DNA from: Bacteroidota bacterium
GTDB taxonomy: Bacteria > Bacteroidota > Ignavibacteria > Kryptoniales > JAKASW01
Direction of reading: 5' to 3'
DNA: 35,706 nt
NCBI GenBank assembly: GCA_021794075.1
Contig: JAJYRM010000036.1
Span: 1-35,706 of the forward strand
Shown here in pieces: positions 1 to 7,466 of the stretch; positions within the stretch are counted from its first letter, which is position 1, and each line of letters starts with the position of its first letter. The notes beneath the pieces are model-generated. The model was not told the DNA's origin. It did not search any database and saw nothing but the letters and a program-made list of their open reading frames with translations. Position numbers and translations under genes: made by a program.

Positions 1-161
1 ACAACGCTGACGCTCATTTGAAGAGAACGCTCATGCACCACCAGGTAATCCTGCCGATCACCAAAGGAAGGCTTGATCTTGGCCCGTGGGAGCAGGTTTT
101 CTACGCGGAATTTGACGGCCAGAGAAGGAAGAGGGTCGTTGTCAAGATTATTGGTGAGTAA
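1..161 (+). CDS. YjbQ/UPF0047-family protein, C-terminal part only
   Basis: The window opens inside this gene. The frame starting at base 3 gives 52 residues beginning NADAHLK and ending VVKIIGE before TAA. This matches the conserved C-terminus of the YjbQ/UPF0047 family, in which N-A-D-A-H-L-K, the L-D-L-G-x-W-x-Q segment and the final E-F-D-G-x-R-x-R-x-V are near-invariant; all can be read here. The family is about 130-140 residues long, so roughly 80 N-terminal residues lie outside the window. Members are small soluble proteins, and some have weak thiamin-phosphate synthase activity in vitro; the cellular role is unsettled. The family call is firm, the function is not. Confidence 0.88.
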   Translation, partial: NADAHLKRTLMHHQVILPITKGRLDLGPWEQVFYAEFDGQRRKRVVVKIIGE

Positions 162-467
162 ATGCCCGTGTTTTCTTAAATTGATTTAGAGATACCAAGA
201 ATAAAACGAAGAAGAACGAATTCTACCTTAGCAGTGCTTCCGAAGTACATCTCAAAATACTCGCCGCTCGCGATTGGAGGAAATTCGTTCTCCTGCATTC
301 CATGCCCTAAAGTCGCCCCTTTTTATCAAAATCTGTCGCATCCTGTCCTACACAATTATCAAGGTAATCTTTCATCGATTTTATCCGATATTAGATTAGA
401 TTGTATTGTCGAGTCGAAGGCTGGAGCCGATTATTTTGTCCTTTAATCAGGAGACCCGATAATTAAA
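162..467. other. Intergenic stretch, no gene seen
   Basis: About 300 bases between the YjbQ-like gene and the DUF192 gene. A 70-codon open frame at 234-446 has no ribosome binding site and no recognisable protein character, so I treat it as chance. AGGAG near 450 is the ribosome binding site of the next gene. I see no convincing terminator or promoter. Confidence 0.5.
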
Positions 468-1001
468 ATGCATCGTTCGACGAGTGAATCGGTAAGGCGA
501 ATGGCCCTCGTCTCGTTGGCTTCTATTGCACTGCCGATCTTTCTTGTTTTGGTTTTTGTGTCAATCGGATATTCTCAGGCCGCGGGAAATGATGCCGCCG
601 CTTCGGACGGCCCACGGTTTAAAGCCCAAGGGCAACTGGTGTTTCTAAAACACAGCTCCGGAGCGATGATCAAGATGATTACAATCCAAATCGCCGACAA
701 CAACGCGGAGCGTGCGGAAGGTCTCATGTGGCGAAAGTACATGCCGGAGAACGAAGGCATGCTATTCATTTTCGGAGATCAGGAACTTCTCACATTCTGG
801 ATGAAGAATACTTATATCCCACTCGACATGGTTTTCGCGAACAAAGAGGGCAAGATAGTTAGAATCTACCCGGATGCTGCGCCCCTCAGTGAGGCTTCGA
901 TCTCTTCCAACAGGCCTGCGAAATATGTAGTTGAACTGAACGCGGGCTTCTGCGCGAAATACGATATTAACGTCGGCGACAAGATTGAATTCGAAAGATA
1001 A
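468..1001 (+). CDS. DUF192 secreted protein
   Basis: A 177-residue protein. A hydrophobic segment at about residues 12-37 ends in YSQA-AG, typical of a cleaved signal peptide or signal anchor, so the rest probably lies in the periplasm. There is no lipobox cysteine. Residues about 60-177 form a DUF192 domain: ERAEGLMWRKYMPENEGMLF, then FWMKNTYIPLDMVF, a segment beginning GKIVRI, and a C-terminal GDKIEF. These are the family's signature segments. The biochemical function of DUF192 is unknown; it is a small beta-rich domain often found beside secreted or cell-envelope genes. The start is supported by AGGAG at about 450-454. The next gene, an M23 peptidase, lies 168 bases downstream on the same strand and may be co-transcribed, which would fit an envelope role (inference). 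Confidence 0.88.
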   Translation: MHRSTSESVRRMALVSLASIALPIFLVLVFVSIGYSQAAGNDAAASDGPRFKAQGQLVFLKHSSGAMIKMITIQIADNNAERAEGLMWRKYMPENEGMLFIFGDQELLTFWMKNTYIPLDMVFANKEGKIVRIYPDAAPLSEASISSNRPAKYVVELNAGFCAKYDINVGDKIEFER

Positions 1002-1169
1002 CGTGCTTTCTAGCAGAGTGTTAACGGCTGAACTAAAAGTTGGCGATGAAACCGCATCGGCCCCAGCGCCTGGCATGGCGCTACCGGGGACGGCGGTGTC
1101 CGGGCACGCCGGCGAATCTCATGATTACAGTCATGAAGTCCAGCATGAAAATCCAAAGAGGAAGGTATA

Positions 1170-2108
1170 ATGCCGAGAATATATTTCTATTCTAAATCCG
1201 ACCTGACGTATAAGAAAGTGGCTCACGGAAAGATATGGGGGGTTGTCATTTCGGTCGTGGTAGTGTCCTCGGTCCTGACGATGTTGTCGGGATATCTCGG
1301 GATAGATCCATTTGGACTTAAAGTTCTTCGCCTGGAAACGGTGGTAAGCGAAAATGCGTCTCTGAAAGCCCGTCTTACCTCGCTTAACACGAAACTAGAA
1401 GGGTTCCAAAAAGATATGTCGGTCCTGGGAAGGAGCGACAATTTGATCAGGACGTCGGTTGACCTTCCAATTCTTTCAAGCGGTGTCAGGAAAGTATCCA
1501 TCGGCGGCGTCGCGATGAACACCGATTATGGTATACCGCAGAACGCAGGCAACCTTATAGCCAAAGCAACTCAAAGACTGGCCATGCTGAACAGGGAAGC
1601 GCGGTTGCAGCAAGACAGTTACGCGGATGTTCTCAAGAAATTCAAAAGCGATCAGAAGCTTTTCAGGCACATACCTGCGATCGAGCCGATCAGGGGAGGC
1701 ATAATATCCAGCCCATTTGGAATGAGGTTCCATCCGATTCTCCGCATAATGCTGATGCACGAAGGCATCGACATCGAAGCTCCCGTCGGGACCCCGGTTC
1801 ATGTCACTGGCAACGGTGTGGTGACTTACGCAGGGCTCCGGGGAGGCTACGGAAACGTCATCGAAGTCGACAACGGTTTCGGCTACGAGACTCTCTACGC
1901 GCATCTCTCTAAGTTCCTCGTGAAGGTAGGACAGAAAGTCACAAGAGGTCAGGTGATCGGGCTGAGCGGAGATACCGGTCTTTCCACCGGTCCCCATCTC
2001 CACTACGGCGTCATGAGGGACGGAGTCTTCGTCAATCCGCAGGACTACTATTTCCAGGGACCTCAATACGAGTCGAAAAAACTCTACAATATGCTCGCGC
2101 AGAAATAG
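1170..2108 (+). CDS. Membrane-anchored M23 (LytM-type) peptidase
   Basis: A 312-residue bitopic membrane protein. Residues about 21-45 form one transmembrane segment, followed by a short coiled coil (about 52-85). The LytM/M23 domain spans about 174-295. Zinc ligands and catalytic residues are visible: H197 and D201 in MHEGID, H245 in YAHLS, and H276/H278 in GPHLHYG. All are present, so this should be an active peptidoglycan endopeptidase rather than a degenerate EnvC/NlpD-like activator. The layout (short cytoplasmic tail, TM, coiled coil, LytM) is that of cell-wall hydrolases acting in the periplasm during growth or division. AAAGAGGAAGG at about 1153-1163 gives a strong ribosome binding site for ATG 1170. 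Confidence 0.92.
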   Translation: MPRIYFYSKSDLTYKKVAHGKIWGVVISVVVVSSVLTMLSGYLGIDPFGLKVLRLETVVSENASLKARLTSLNTKLEGFQKDMSVLGRSDNLIRTSVDLPILSSGVRKVSIGGVAMNTDYGIPQNAGNLIAKATQRLAMLNREARLQQDSYADVLKKFKSDQKLFRHIPAIEPIRGGIISSPFGMRFHPILRIMLMHEGIDIEAPVGTPVHVTGNGVVTYAGLRGGYGNVIEVDNGFGYETLYAHLSKFLVKVGQKVTRGQVIGLSGDTGLSTGPHLHYGVMRDGVFVNPQDYYFQGPQYESKKLYNMLAQK

Positions 2109-2577
2109 CAGACACAAGTCGGAGCCGCATTTCCAAGAGGTATGAATTCTCAAGTCGGCCCCTTTGCCTCAGTTGTATCTAATCTCTCTGTAATTCTCCT
2201 GAAGTTTGGTGTGAGACGAGCGTCCATGCCATCATGTGACATTTGAAGTCATAGAACAATGAGTGCACGCGGATGGTCTGGATCGTGAGAGTGCCGTTTA
2301 TCTTTGTTTCGATCATTATCTAAGTCTTCACTGAGTTTAGTCTGAGGGCGGACCTGCATGGTGCTACGGGGTGGAGCGTTGATGCTCGATCGCGACTCAT
2401 CCTCATGGCCAAGTGAGCAGGTGGGGCTGGTAAGACTCGTCGGCGGTCTGCTCTCCGATCTTATCTTTACGTCATCTCTTTCATTGCATGATGGAATTGT
2501 AATCCCATGAAACTAAATTGAATGGAGAGGTGCGTGAAGATTAAGGAAATCGTGACTGAGATATTTTCGATGACCAA
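2109..2577. other. Long leader/intergenic region before mntH
   Basis: This 469-base gap precedes the Mn/Fe transporter. I looked for a yybP-ykoY manganese riboswitch and for an M-box and could not make either fit. I also see no clear MntR- or Fur-like palindrome. No open frame in it looks like a protein. Its length leaves room for a promoter and a regulatory leader, but nothing specific can be called by eye. Confidence 0.4.
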
Positions 2578-3879
2578 ATGAAAAATCCCATCGGGACATC
2601 TATGGCTCAAAAGGATGTCAAGACGCGAGATTCGGCGGATGCGGCTCTCTCGGGGACGTCGCAGAAAGGAATGGTCGCACGGCTGATTCCGTTCCTCGGT
2701 CCGGCTTTTATCGCCAGCGTGGCCTATGTTGACCCCGGCAATTTTGCCACCAACATACAGAGCGGCTCGGCTTTCGGCTACACTCTTCTCTGGGTGATAC
2801 TAGCGAGCAACCTGATGGCAATGCTGTTGCAAACACTTTCCGCGAAGCTGGGCATCGCGACGGGAAACAATCTTGCGGAGCATTGCCGCAACGAGTTCAG
2901 CAAGCCGGTAGTCTATACGATGTGGGTGTTGATGGAAATCGTCGCGATGGCGACTGACCTTGCCGAGTTTCTCGGCGCCGCGATCGGTTTCAATCTCCTC
3001 TTGGGAGTCCCGCTGATCGTTGGAGGAGTGTTGACCGCAGTGTGTACTTTCCTTATTCTCGGCCTGGAACGCTACGGGTTTCGCCCGCTGGAGTTGGCCA
3101 TCACCGTCCTTGTCAGCGTAATCGCAGTCAGCTATCTCATAGAGACCGTGCTGGACAAGCCGCATATCGGTGTCCTGATGTATCATAGCGTCGTCCCGCA
3201 ATTCTCAGGACCTGAAAGCGTGCTCCTCGCGGCGGGTATTCTCGGAGCCACTGTGATGCCGCACGCGATATTTCTTCATTCAGCTCTGACTCAGGAACGT
3301 ATCGTGGTCAGGGAGCCGGGGAAACTTCGTAAACTGTTCAGGTACGAAGTCCTCGACGTCACGATAGCGATGGGAATCGCAAGCCTGGTTAACATGGCTA
3401 TGCTTGTGATGGCGGCTGCCACTTTTTTTAAACAAGGACTTACGAATATTGGCACGATCGAGGATGCCTATATGACTCTTCGTCCGCTTCTTGGAAACGC
3501 CGCCGGATGGATTTTCGCCATTTCCCTCCTCGCTTCCGGACTATCCTCATCTACGGTAGGCACTAGTGCGGGGCAGGTTATGATGCAGGGGTTCCTCAGA
3601 AGGCGCATCCCTGTTTGGATAAGGAGGGCAGTTACAATGATACCTTCGATGATTGTCATCGCCGTCGGCCTGGATCCGACGCGGACCCTTGTCATCAGTC
3701 AGGTAATACTCAGTTTCGGACTCCCATTTGCAATCATACCCCTGATCATATTTACAAGTAAGAAGAGGTTGATGGGGGTACTAGTCAACAGAAGGTTGAC
3801 GACGACTGTCGCTGTGTTCGTGGCAGGATTAATTGTCGTTCTGAATGTTTACTTAATCTATCAGGTGTTCCTTGGATAA
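2578..3879 (+). CDS. mntH: NRAMP-family Mn2+/Fe2+ transporter (MntH-like)
   Basis: A 433-residue polytopic inner-membrane protein of the NRAMP family that imports Mn2+ and Fe2+ with protons. The TM1 metal-binding motif DPGN is present at residues 52-55. The TM6 motif is intact, with A224, M227, P228 and H229 in GATVMPHAIFLHS. These match the metal-coordinating D, N, A and M of characterised bacterial NRAMP proteins. Eleven or so hydrophobic segments follow a charged N-terminal tail of about 30 residues. ATG 2578 and an internal ATG at 2602 are both possible starts; neither has a strong ribosome binding site. The stop overlaps the start of a universal stress protein by 8 bases, so the two are almost certainly co-translated. 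The symbol is by family resemblance. Confidence 0.9.
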   Translation: MKNPIGTSMAQKDVKTRDSADAALSGTSQKGMVARLIPFLGPAFIASVAYVDPGNFATNIQSGSAFGYTLLWVILASNLMAMLLQTLSAKLGIATGNNLAEHCRNEFSKPVVYTMWVLMEIVAMATDLAEFLGAAIGFNLLLGVPLIVGGVLTAVCTFLILGLERYGFRPLELAITVLVSVIAVSYLIETVLDKPHIGVLMYHSVVPQFSGPESVLLAAGILGATVMPHAIFLHSALTQERIVVREPGKLRKLFRYEVLDVTIAMGIASLVNMAMLVMAAATFFKQGLTNIGTIEDAYMTLRPLLGNAAGWIFAISLLASGLSSSTVGTSAGQVMMQGFLRRRIPVWIRRAVTMIPSMIVIAVGLDPTRTLVISQVILSFGLPFAIIPLIIFTSKKRLMGVLVNRRLTTTVAVFVAGLIVVLNVYLIYQVFLG

Positions 3880-4786
3880 CTCACAAATACAATCGATACT
3901 CGTGCCGCTGGACGGATCGTCTCTCGCGGAATCCGTCCTTCCGGCAACGGCGATGCTCGCGAGGAAGATCGGCGGTACGGTCAAATTGTTCCACGTTATC
4001 GAGCGGGACGCGCCTGAAAAGGTCCATGGCCAGACCCACCTCACCAGGCCTGATGAGGCAGAGAAATATCTCGCCTCAGTTTCTGCCACCAACTTATTTG
4101 ATGGAGTCACAGTCACGACGCACGTCCATGAGACGGGCGTCAGAGACGTATCACAAAGTATCTCCGATCATTCCGAGGAGCTGAAAGTCGATCTCATCGT
4201 GATGTGCACGCATGGAAGCAGCGGGCTGAAAAATCTTCTCGTCGGATCGATAGCTCAGCAAGTGATATCTCTGAGCGGTACTCCTGTCATGCTGGTGAAC
4301 CCGTCGATGAAGAAGTCTGGTCGGGTCTTCAACTTCGACAACTTCCTCATTCCACTAAACGGTGATCCGGATCATGAGCACGGTTTAAGATTTGCATCGG
4401 GGCTGGCATTGCTCTGCAAGGCGAAGGTGCGACTTCTTTTCGCTGTCCCTCGCTTCGGGACAATGTCCGGCGAACTGACGATAGTGAACCGCTACCTCCC
4501 CGGTACGACGTCCCGAATGATGGACATGCTGGTCCCGGAAGCAAGGGAATATTTGAGAGGCATCCAATCCCGACTGGCAGATTCCGGCTTGAACGTTTCA
4601 TCCGGCATTTCGAGAAGCATCCCGGCAAAAGCCATCGTGAAGACAGCGAAAAGCGTGAAGTCAGATCTAATCGTTTTGGCCACTCACGGCAAGAGTGGAG
4701 CGAAGCCGTTCTGGGAAGGGAGCATCACGCCGCAGGTGATCAGGGCGGCAAAGGTGCCGGTATTGCTGGTACCAGTCAGGGAATGA
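3872..4786 (+). CDS. Tandem-domain universal stress protein (UspA family)
   Basis: A 304-residue cytoplasmic protein made of two UspA domains (about 6-145 and 154-303). Each ends in a nucleotide-binding loop: THG-x9-GS in the first (CTHGSSGLKNLLVGS) and ATHG-x9-GS in the second. The first glycine of the classical G-x2-G-x9-G(S/T) motif is replaced (C or A) in both, as in many family members, so ATP binding is likely but unproven. The start is TTG 3872, inside the last codons of the transporter, with AGGTG at about 3863-3867 at correct spacing. The 8-base overlap suggests coupled translation with the NRAMP gene. Usp/transporter pairs are common, and the Usp domain often senses ATP/AMP to tune the transporter; that role here is inference. 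Confidence 0.92.
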   Translation: MDNSQIQSILVPLDGSSLAESVLPATAMLARKIGGTVKLFHVIERDAPEKVHGQTHLTRPDEAEKYLASVSATNLFDGVTVTTHVHETGVRDVSQSISDHSEELKVDLIVMCTHGSSGLKNLLVGSIAQQVISLSGTPVMLVNPSMKKSGRVFNFDNFLIPLNGDPDHEHGLRFASGLALLCKAKVRLLFAVPRFGTMSGELTIVNRYLPGTTSRMMDMLVPEAREYLRGIQSRLADSGLNVSSGISRSIPAKAIVKTAKSVKSDLIVLATHGKSGAKPFWEGSITPQVIRAAKVPVLLVPVRE

Positions 4787-5134
4787 TCGAGGAGTTTAGA
4801 GAATTGCACCGACTGAAGTAAACGATTTTGGCGCTGGGCCGAGAATGGGCGCTGAAGAGGCTGGGATAGTATGTAATGTGTCCGCTTCTTCTAAGAGAGA
4901 AGGGGTTTTTTGCAAATGTGGACCCTTCCAACGATAAGCGGGGAGAAATGAATTTCTTAGTGACGGACGCGTTAATTCTCTTAGCTGCAGGACAGTTCCT
5001 TGCGGTGGTTGTGTGTGCCAGAAAACCAGCCGGCAGATCTCACCTGCTCCATCAAAACCTTGCTTATTTTCGCTCCTGGGGCTATTTTTTTAATACAGAT
5101 GCCGAGCAGGAAGCAAGAAACCGTGTTGGCGGGA
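4787..5134. other. Intergenic region with a weak terminator
   Basis: About 350 bases between the Usp gene and the isoprenoid gene set. It holds a weak terminator-like hairpin (4885-4911). A 114-codon frame at 4876-5220 overlaps the isomerase out of frame and shows no protein character. The isomerase frame stays open upstream to 5000, but that extension does not resemble the family. Confidence 0.45.
4885..4911 (+). terminator. Possible weak intrinsic terminator after the mntH-usp pair
   Basis: CTTCTT (4885-4890) can pair with GAGAAG (4897-4902) around a 6-base loop, including one T-G wobble, followed by GGG and six T (4906-4911). The stem is short and AT-rich, so this is tentative. Confidence 0.35.
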
Positions 5135-6163
5135 ATGGATCAAACTGCGAAACGAAAATCCAGCCATGTCGACCTAGTTTTGAACGAGAAGATCGATTAT
5201 TTGAAATCCACCGGGTTTGAGAAGTACGAGTTCGTACATAACGCTCTCCCTGAGATCGACTTTTCTGAAATTGACACGAGCGTTCGATTCTTTTCGCGCA
5301 AATTCTCCGCGCCGATAATCGTCTCTTCCATGACGGGCGGGTTCGACCGTGCCGCGAGGATTAATTCGTCCATCGCGGAACTCTGCGTGGAAAGGAATAT
5401 CGGCATGGGAGTCGGGAGCCAGCGGCAGGCACTCCAGAACGATGATTACGTTGAGTCCTTCAAAATAGTCAGGAAGGTTTCGAAAGAAATTTTTGTGATG
5501 GCGAATATCGGAGCCGCGCAGGTTGCCGATGGCTTCGCGTTGAGGGAAGTCCGAAAGATCATCGATATGGTGGATGCCGACTCGCTGGCTGTGCACCTGA
5601 ACGCGCTCCAGGAATTCATTCAACCTGAAGGAGACAGAAATTTCCGAGGAGTCTTAAACGGCATCGGTAAACTTGTCAGCGCCATAAAGATCCCTGTCAT
5701 TGTGAAGGAGACGGGAGCGGGAATCGGAGCCGAAGCCGCCAAGCGTCTGATCGAAGCAGGTGTCTCCGCCATCGATGTGTCCGGAGCAGGCGGAACAAGC
5801 TGGGCTGCGATTGAGACACTCAGGCGAAGCGACAGACGAGTCGGCAGGAAATTCTGGAACTGGGGAATACCTACTGCCGATGCGCTGGTCCAGGTGAACG
5901 CGCTTCGTTCAAGGAACAAGATAAAGCTTATATCCTCTGGCGGTATACGGGATGGCCTGGATGTAGCGAAGTCGATCGCGCTAGGTGCCGACTTATGCGC
6001 GGGGGCTCAGCCCTTCCTCAAGGCGCTCGATAAGGATGGATCAAGAGGGCTCGTGAAGGAGTTCGATCTCTGGGTTGAGGAACTCAAAGGAGTCATGTTT
6101 TTAACTGGAAGCAAGAATATTAGTCAGCTGAAGAATGCAAAAATTGAGAAGGTCAGCCTTTGA
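5135..6163 (+). CDS. fni: Type 2 isopentenyl-diphosphate delta-isomerase (FMN-dependent)
   Basis: Interconverts IPP and DMAPP in the cytoplasm, using reduced FMN and Mg2+. From ATG 5135 the protein is 342 residues, the normal family length, and begins with the expected KRK-x2-H-x-DL region. An alternative ATG at 5099 would add 12 residues; neither has a good ribosome binding site, and the longer open frame from 5000 adds unrelated sequence. Recognisable segments in order are SSMTGG, GVGSQRQAL, MANIGAAQ, AVHLNALQEFIQPEGD, a VKETGAGI-G stretch, DVSGAGGTSW and SSGGIRDGLDVAKSIALGAD. These build the FMN phosphate site and the active site with its conserved Gln and Glu. The gene overlaps the downstream isoprenyl synthase by 4 bases, so the two work in one pathway. 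Confidence 0.95.
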   Translation: MDQTAKRKSSHVDLVLNEKIDYLKSTGFEKYEFVHNALPEIDFSEIDTSVRFFSRKFSAPIIVSSMTGGFDRAARINSSIAELCVERNIGMGVGSQRQALQNDDYVESFKIVRKVSKEIFVMANIGAAQVADGFALREVRKIIDMVDADSLAVHLNALQEFIQPEGDRNFRGVLNGIGKLVSAIKIPVIVKETGAGIGAEAAKRLIEAGVSAIDVSGAGGTSWAAIETLRRSDRRVGRKFWNWGIPTADALVQVNALRSRNKIKLISSGGIRDGLDVAKSIALGADLCAGAQPFLKALDKDGSRGLVKEFDLWVEELKGVMFLTGSKNISQLKNAKIEKVSL

Positions 6164-7140
6164 GAAATTTCACTGAGATGTCGGAAAAATATAGAATAAC
6201 TATTGAGGAAGGACTCACGGAGTCGCTTCGATTGATCGGCGAATCCCCGTTGCGGGAGAGTATAGGATACGTCTTCTCGATGGGTGGGAAGAGAGTGCGC
6301 CCGTTACTGACAATTTTCGCGGCGGAAGCCGTAGGCAATTTAAACCAGGATGTGATCAACGGCGCTATAGCCATCGAGATTCTCCATAATTTTACGCTCG
6401 TTCACGACGACATCATGGACAATGCCGATACGCGCCGGGGAAAATTGACGGTGCATGTGACGAGCGGAGTTAACACAGCCATACTCGTCGGCGACCAAAT
6501 GATGGCGCTCGCGTACGATTGCCTTGAGAAATGCAGCGGGGCGCATCTTCGAGACGCGCTCCGCATATTCAACGAAGGCGTTAAGGAAGTCTGCGATGGT
6601 CAGGCGCTCGATGAGAGTCTCAGCAAGTCGGCTGATTCGAGCATGCCAAGTTATATCGACATGATTTCCAAAAAGACAGGCGCGCTTCTGATGGCTGCCG
6701 GAAAACTCGGCGCGGTGCTGGGGGGAGGCTCCGAAACTGAAGTTAATCTCCTTGGAAATTTCGGCATGAATATCGGAATAGCATTTCAAATCCTTGACGA
6801 CATGCTCGACCTCGAGGGAGACGCGGAGAGATTCGGTAAACCGCGGGGGCTGGACATTGTGGAGAAAAAGAAAAATTATCTCTATCTGAAGGCGCTCGAG
6901 TCTCTCGATGAGAGCAGGATAGGCGTCGTGAACGCCGCTTACAGGAAAGCTTCCATCAACGATGACGACGTCGCTGGCGTCAGAGATATTTACAGGAGCG
7001 GAGGAATAGTAGAAGCGGCGCAGAGAGAGGTATCGGAATACACCGCGAAAGCATTGGGAAATCTGGAGACCTTTAAGGAGTCTGATGGAAAAGACGCGCT
7101 TATTGGGCTTGCGAAATCACTGGTTCAAAGAAAATTCTGA
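6160..7140 (+). CDS. Isoprenyl diphosphate synthase (short-chain, FPP/GGPP type)
   Basis: A 326-residue trans-isoprenyl diphosphate synthase that condenses DMAPP or an allylic diphosphate with IPP. The first aspartate-rich motif is DDIMD (D83, D84, D87) and the second is DDMLD (about 213-217). GGKRVRP (42-48) is the IPP-binding segment. The first motif is the compact DDxxD form without the two-residue insertion of proteobacterial IspA. The residue five positions before it is Phe (F78), a feature of some short-chain and GGPP synthases, so a C15-C20 product is likely but not certain. The start is TTG 6160: AGAAGG (6147-6152) sits 7 bases upstream, while ATG 6178 has no ribosome binding site. 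It overlaps the isomerase stop by 4 bases. Products would feed quinone, carotenoid or undecaprenyl synthesis. Confidence 0.92.
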   Translation: MRNFTEMSEKYRITIEEGLTESLRLIGESPLRESIGYVFSMGGKRVRPLLTIFAAEAVGNLNQDVINGAIAIEILHNFTLVHDDIMDNADTRRGKLTVHVTSGVNTAILVGDQMMALAYDCLEKCSGAHLRDALRIFNEGVKEVCDGQALDESLSKSADSSMPSYIDMISKKTGALLMAAGKLGAVLGGGSETEVNLLGNFGMNIGIAFQILDDMLDLEGDAERFGKPRGLDIVEKKKNYLYLKALESLDESRIGVVNAAYRKASINDDDVAGVRDIYRSGGIVEAAQREVSEYTAKALGNLETFKESDGKDALIGLAKSLVQRKF

Positions 7141-7199
7141 TGGCGGGCGGCGATTTACCTGCTGCGCTTCATCAGGCGCATTTAAAATATTAAGGACAA

Positions 7200-7466
7200 A
7201 TGGTCCAACAGGAAGTAGTAGTGAAAAACCGTCTCGGGCTCCACACCCGTCCCGCGGCCTCGCTCGTGAAGCTCGCGGCAAGATTCAAGTCGGAGTTCTT
7301 TCTGGAAAGGGATGGCTACAGAGTGAACGGGAAAAGTATAATAGGCGTCATGACTCTCGCTGCTGAAGAGGGGGCCAGGATCCTTTTGCAGTTCGAAGGA
7401 GAGGATGAGCAAGCCGCGCTTGCCGCAATGGTCGATTTTTTTGACAGAGGATTCGATGAGCTCTGA
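7200..7466 (+). CDS. ptsH: Phosphocarrier protein HPr
   Basis: An 88-residue HPr, the small phosphocarrier of the phosphotransferase system. The active-site histidine is H15 in GLHTRPAA. The regulatory serine is S46 in NGKSIIGVM, matching the position phosphorylated by HPr kinase in Firmicutes and many other phyla. AAGGA at about 7190-7195 precedes ATG 7200. Enzyme I overlaps it by 11 bases. No sugar-specific enzyme II lies in this window, so the pair may be regulatory or supply a permease encoded elsewhere. Its position just after two isoprenoid genes is contextual; a shared transcript is likely from the 59-base gap. Confidence 0.95.
   Translation: MVQQEVVVKNRLGLHTRPAASLVKLAARFKSEFFLERDGYRVNGKSIIGVMTLAAEEGARILLQFEGEDEQAALAAMVDFFDRGFDEL

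Noticed and set aside
985-1170. A 61-codon frame overlapping the DUF192 end and touching the M23 start
   Set aside because: Out of frame with DUF192, no own ribosome binding site, low-complexity Ala/Pro/Gly product; best explained as a chance frame.
2109-2577. Manganese riboswitch (yybP-ykoY) before mntH
   Set aside because: I could not find the conserved core or pairing of that riboswitch; long leader alone is not evidence.
4876-5220. 114-codon frame before the isomerase
   Set aside because: It overlaps the isomerase N-terminus out of frame and reads as random sequence.
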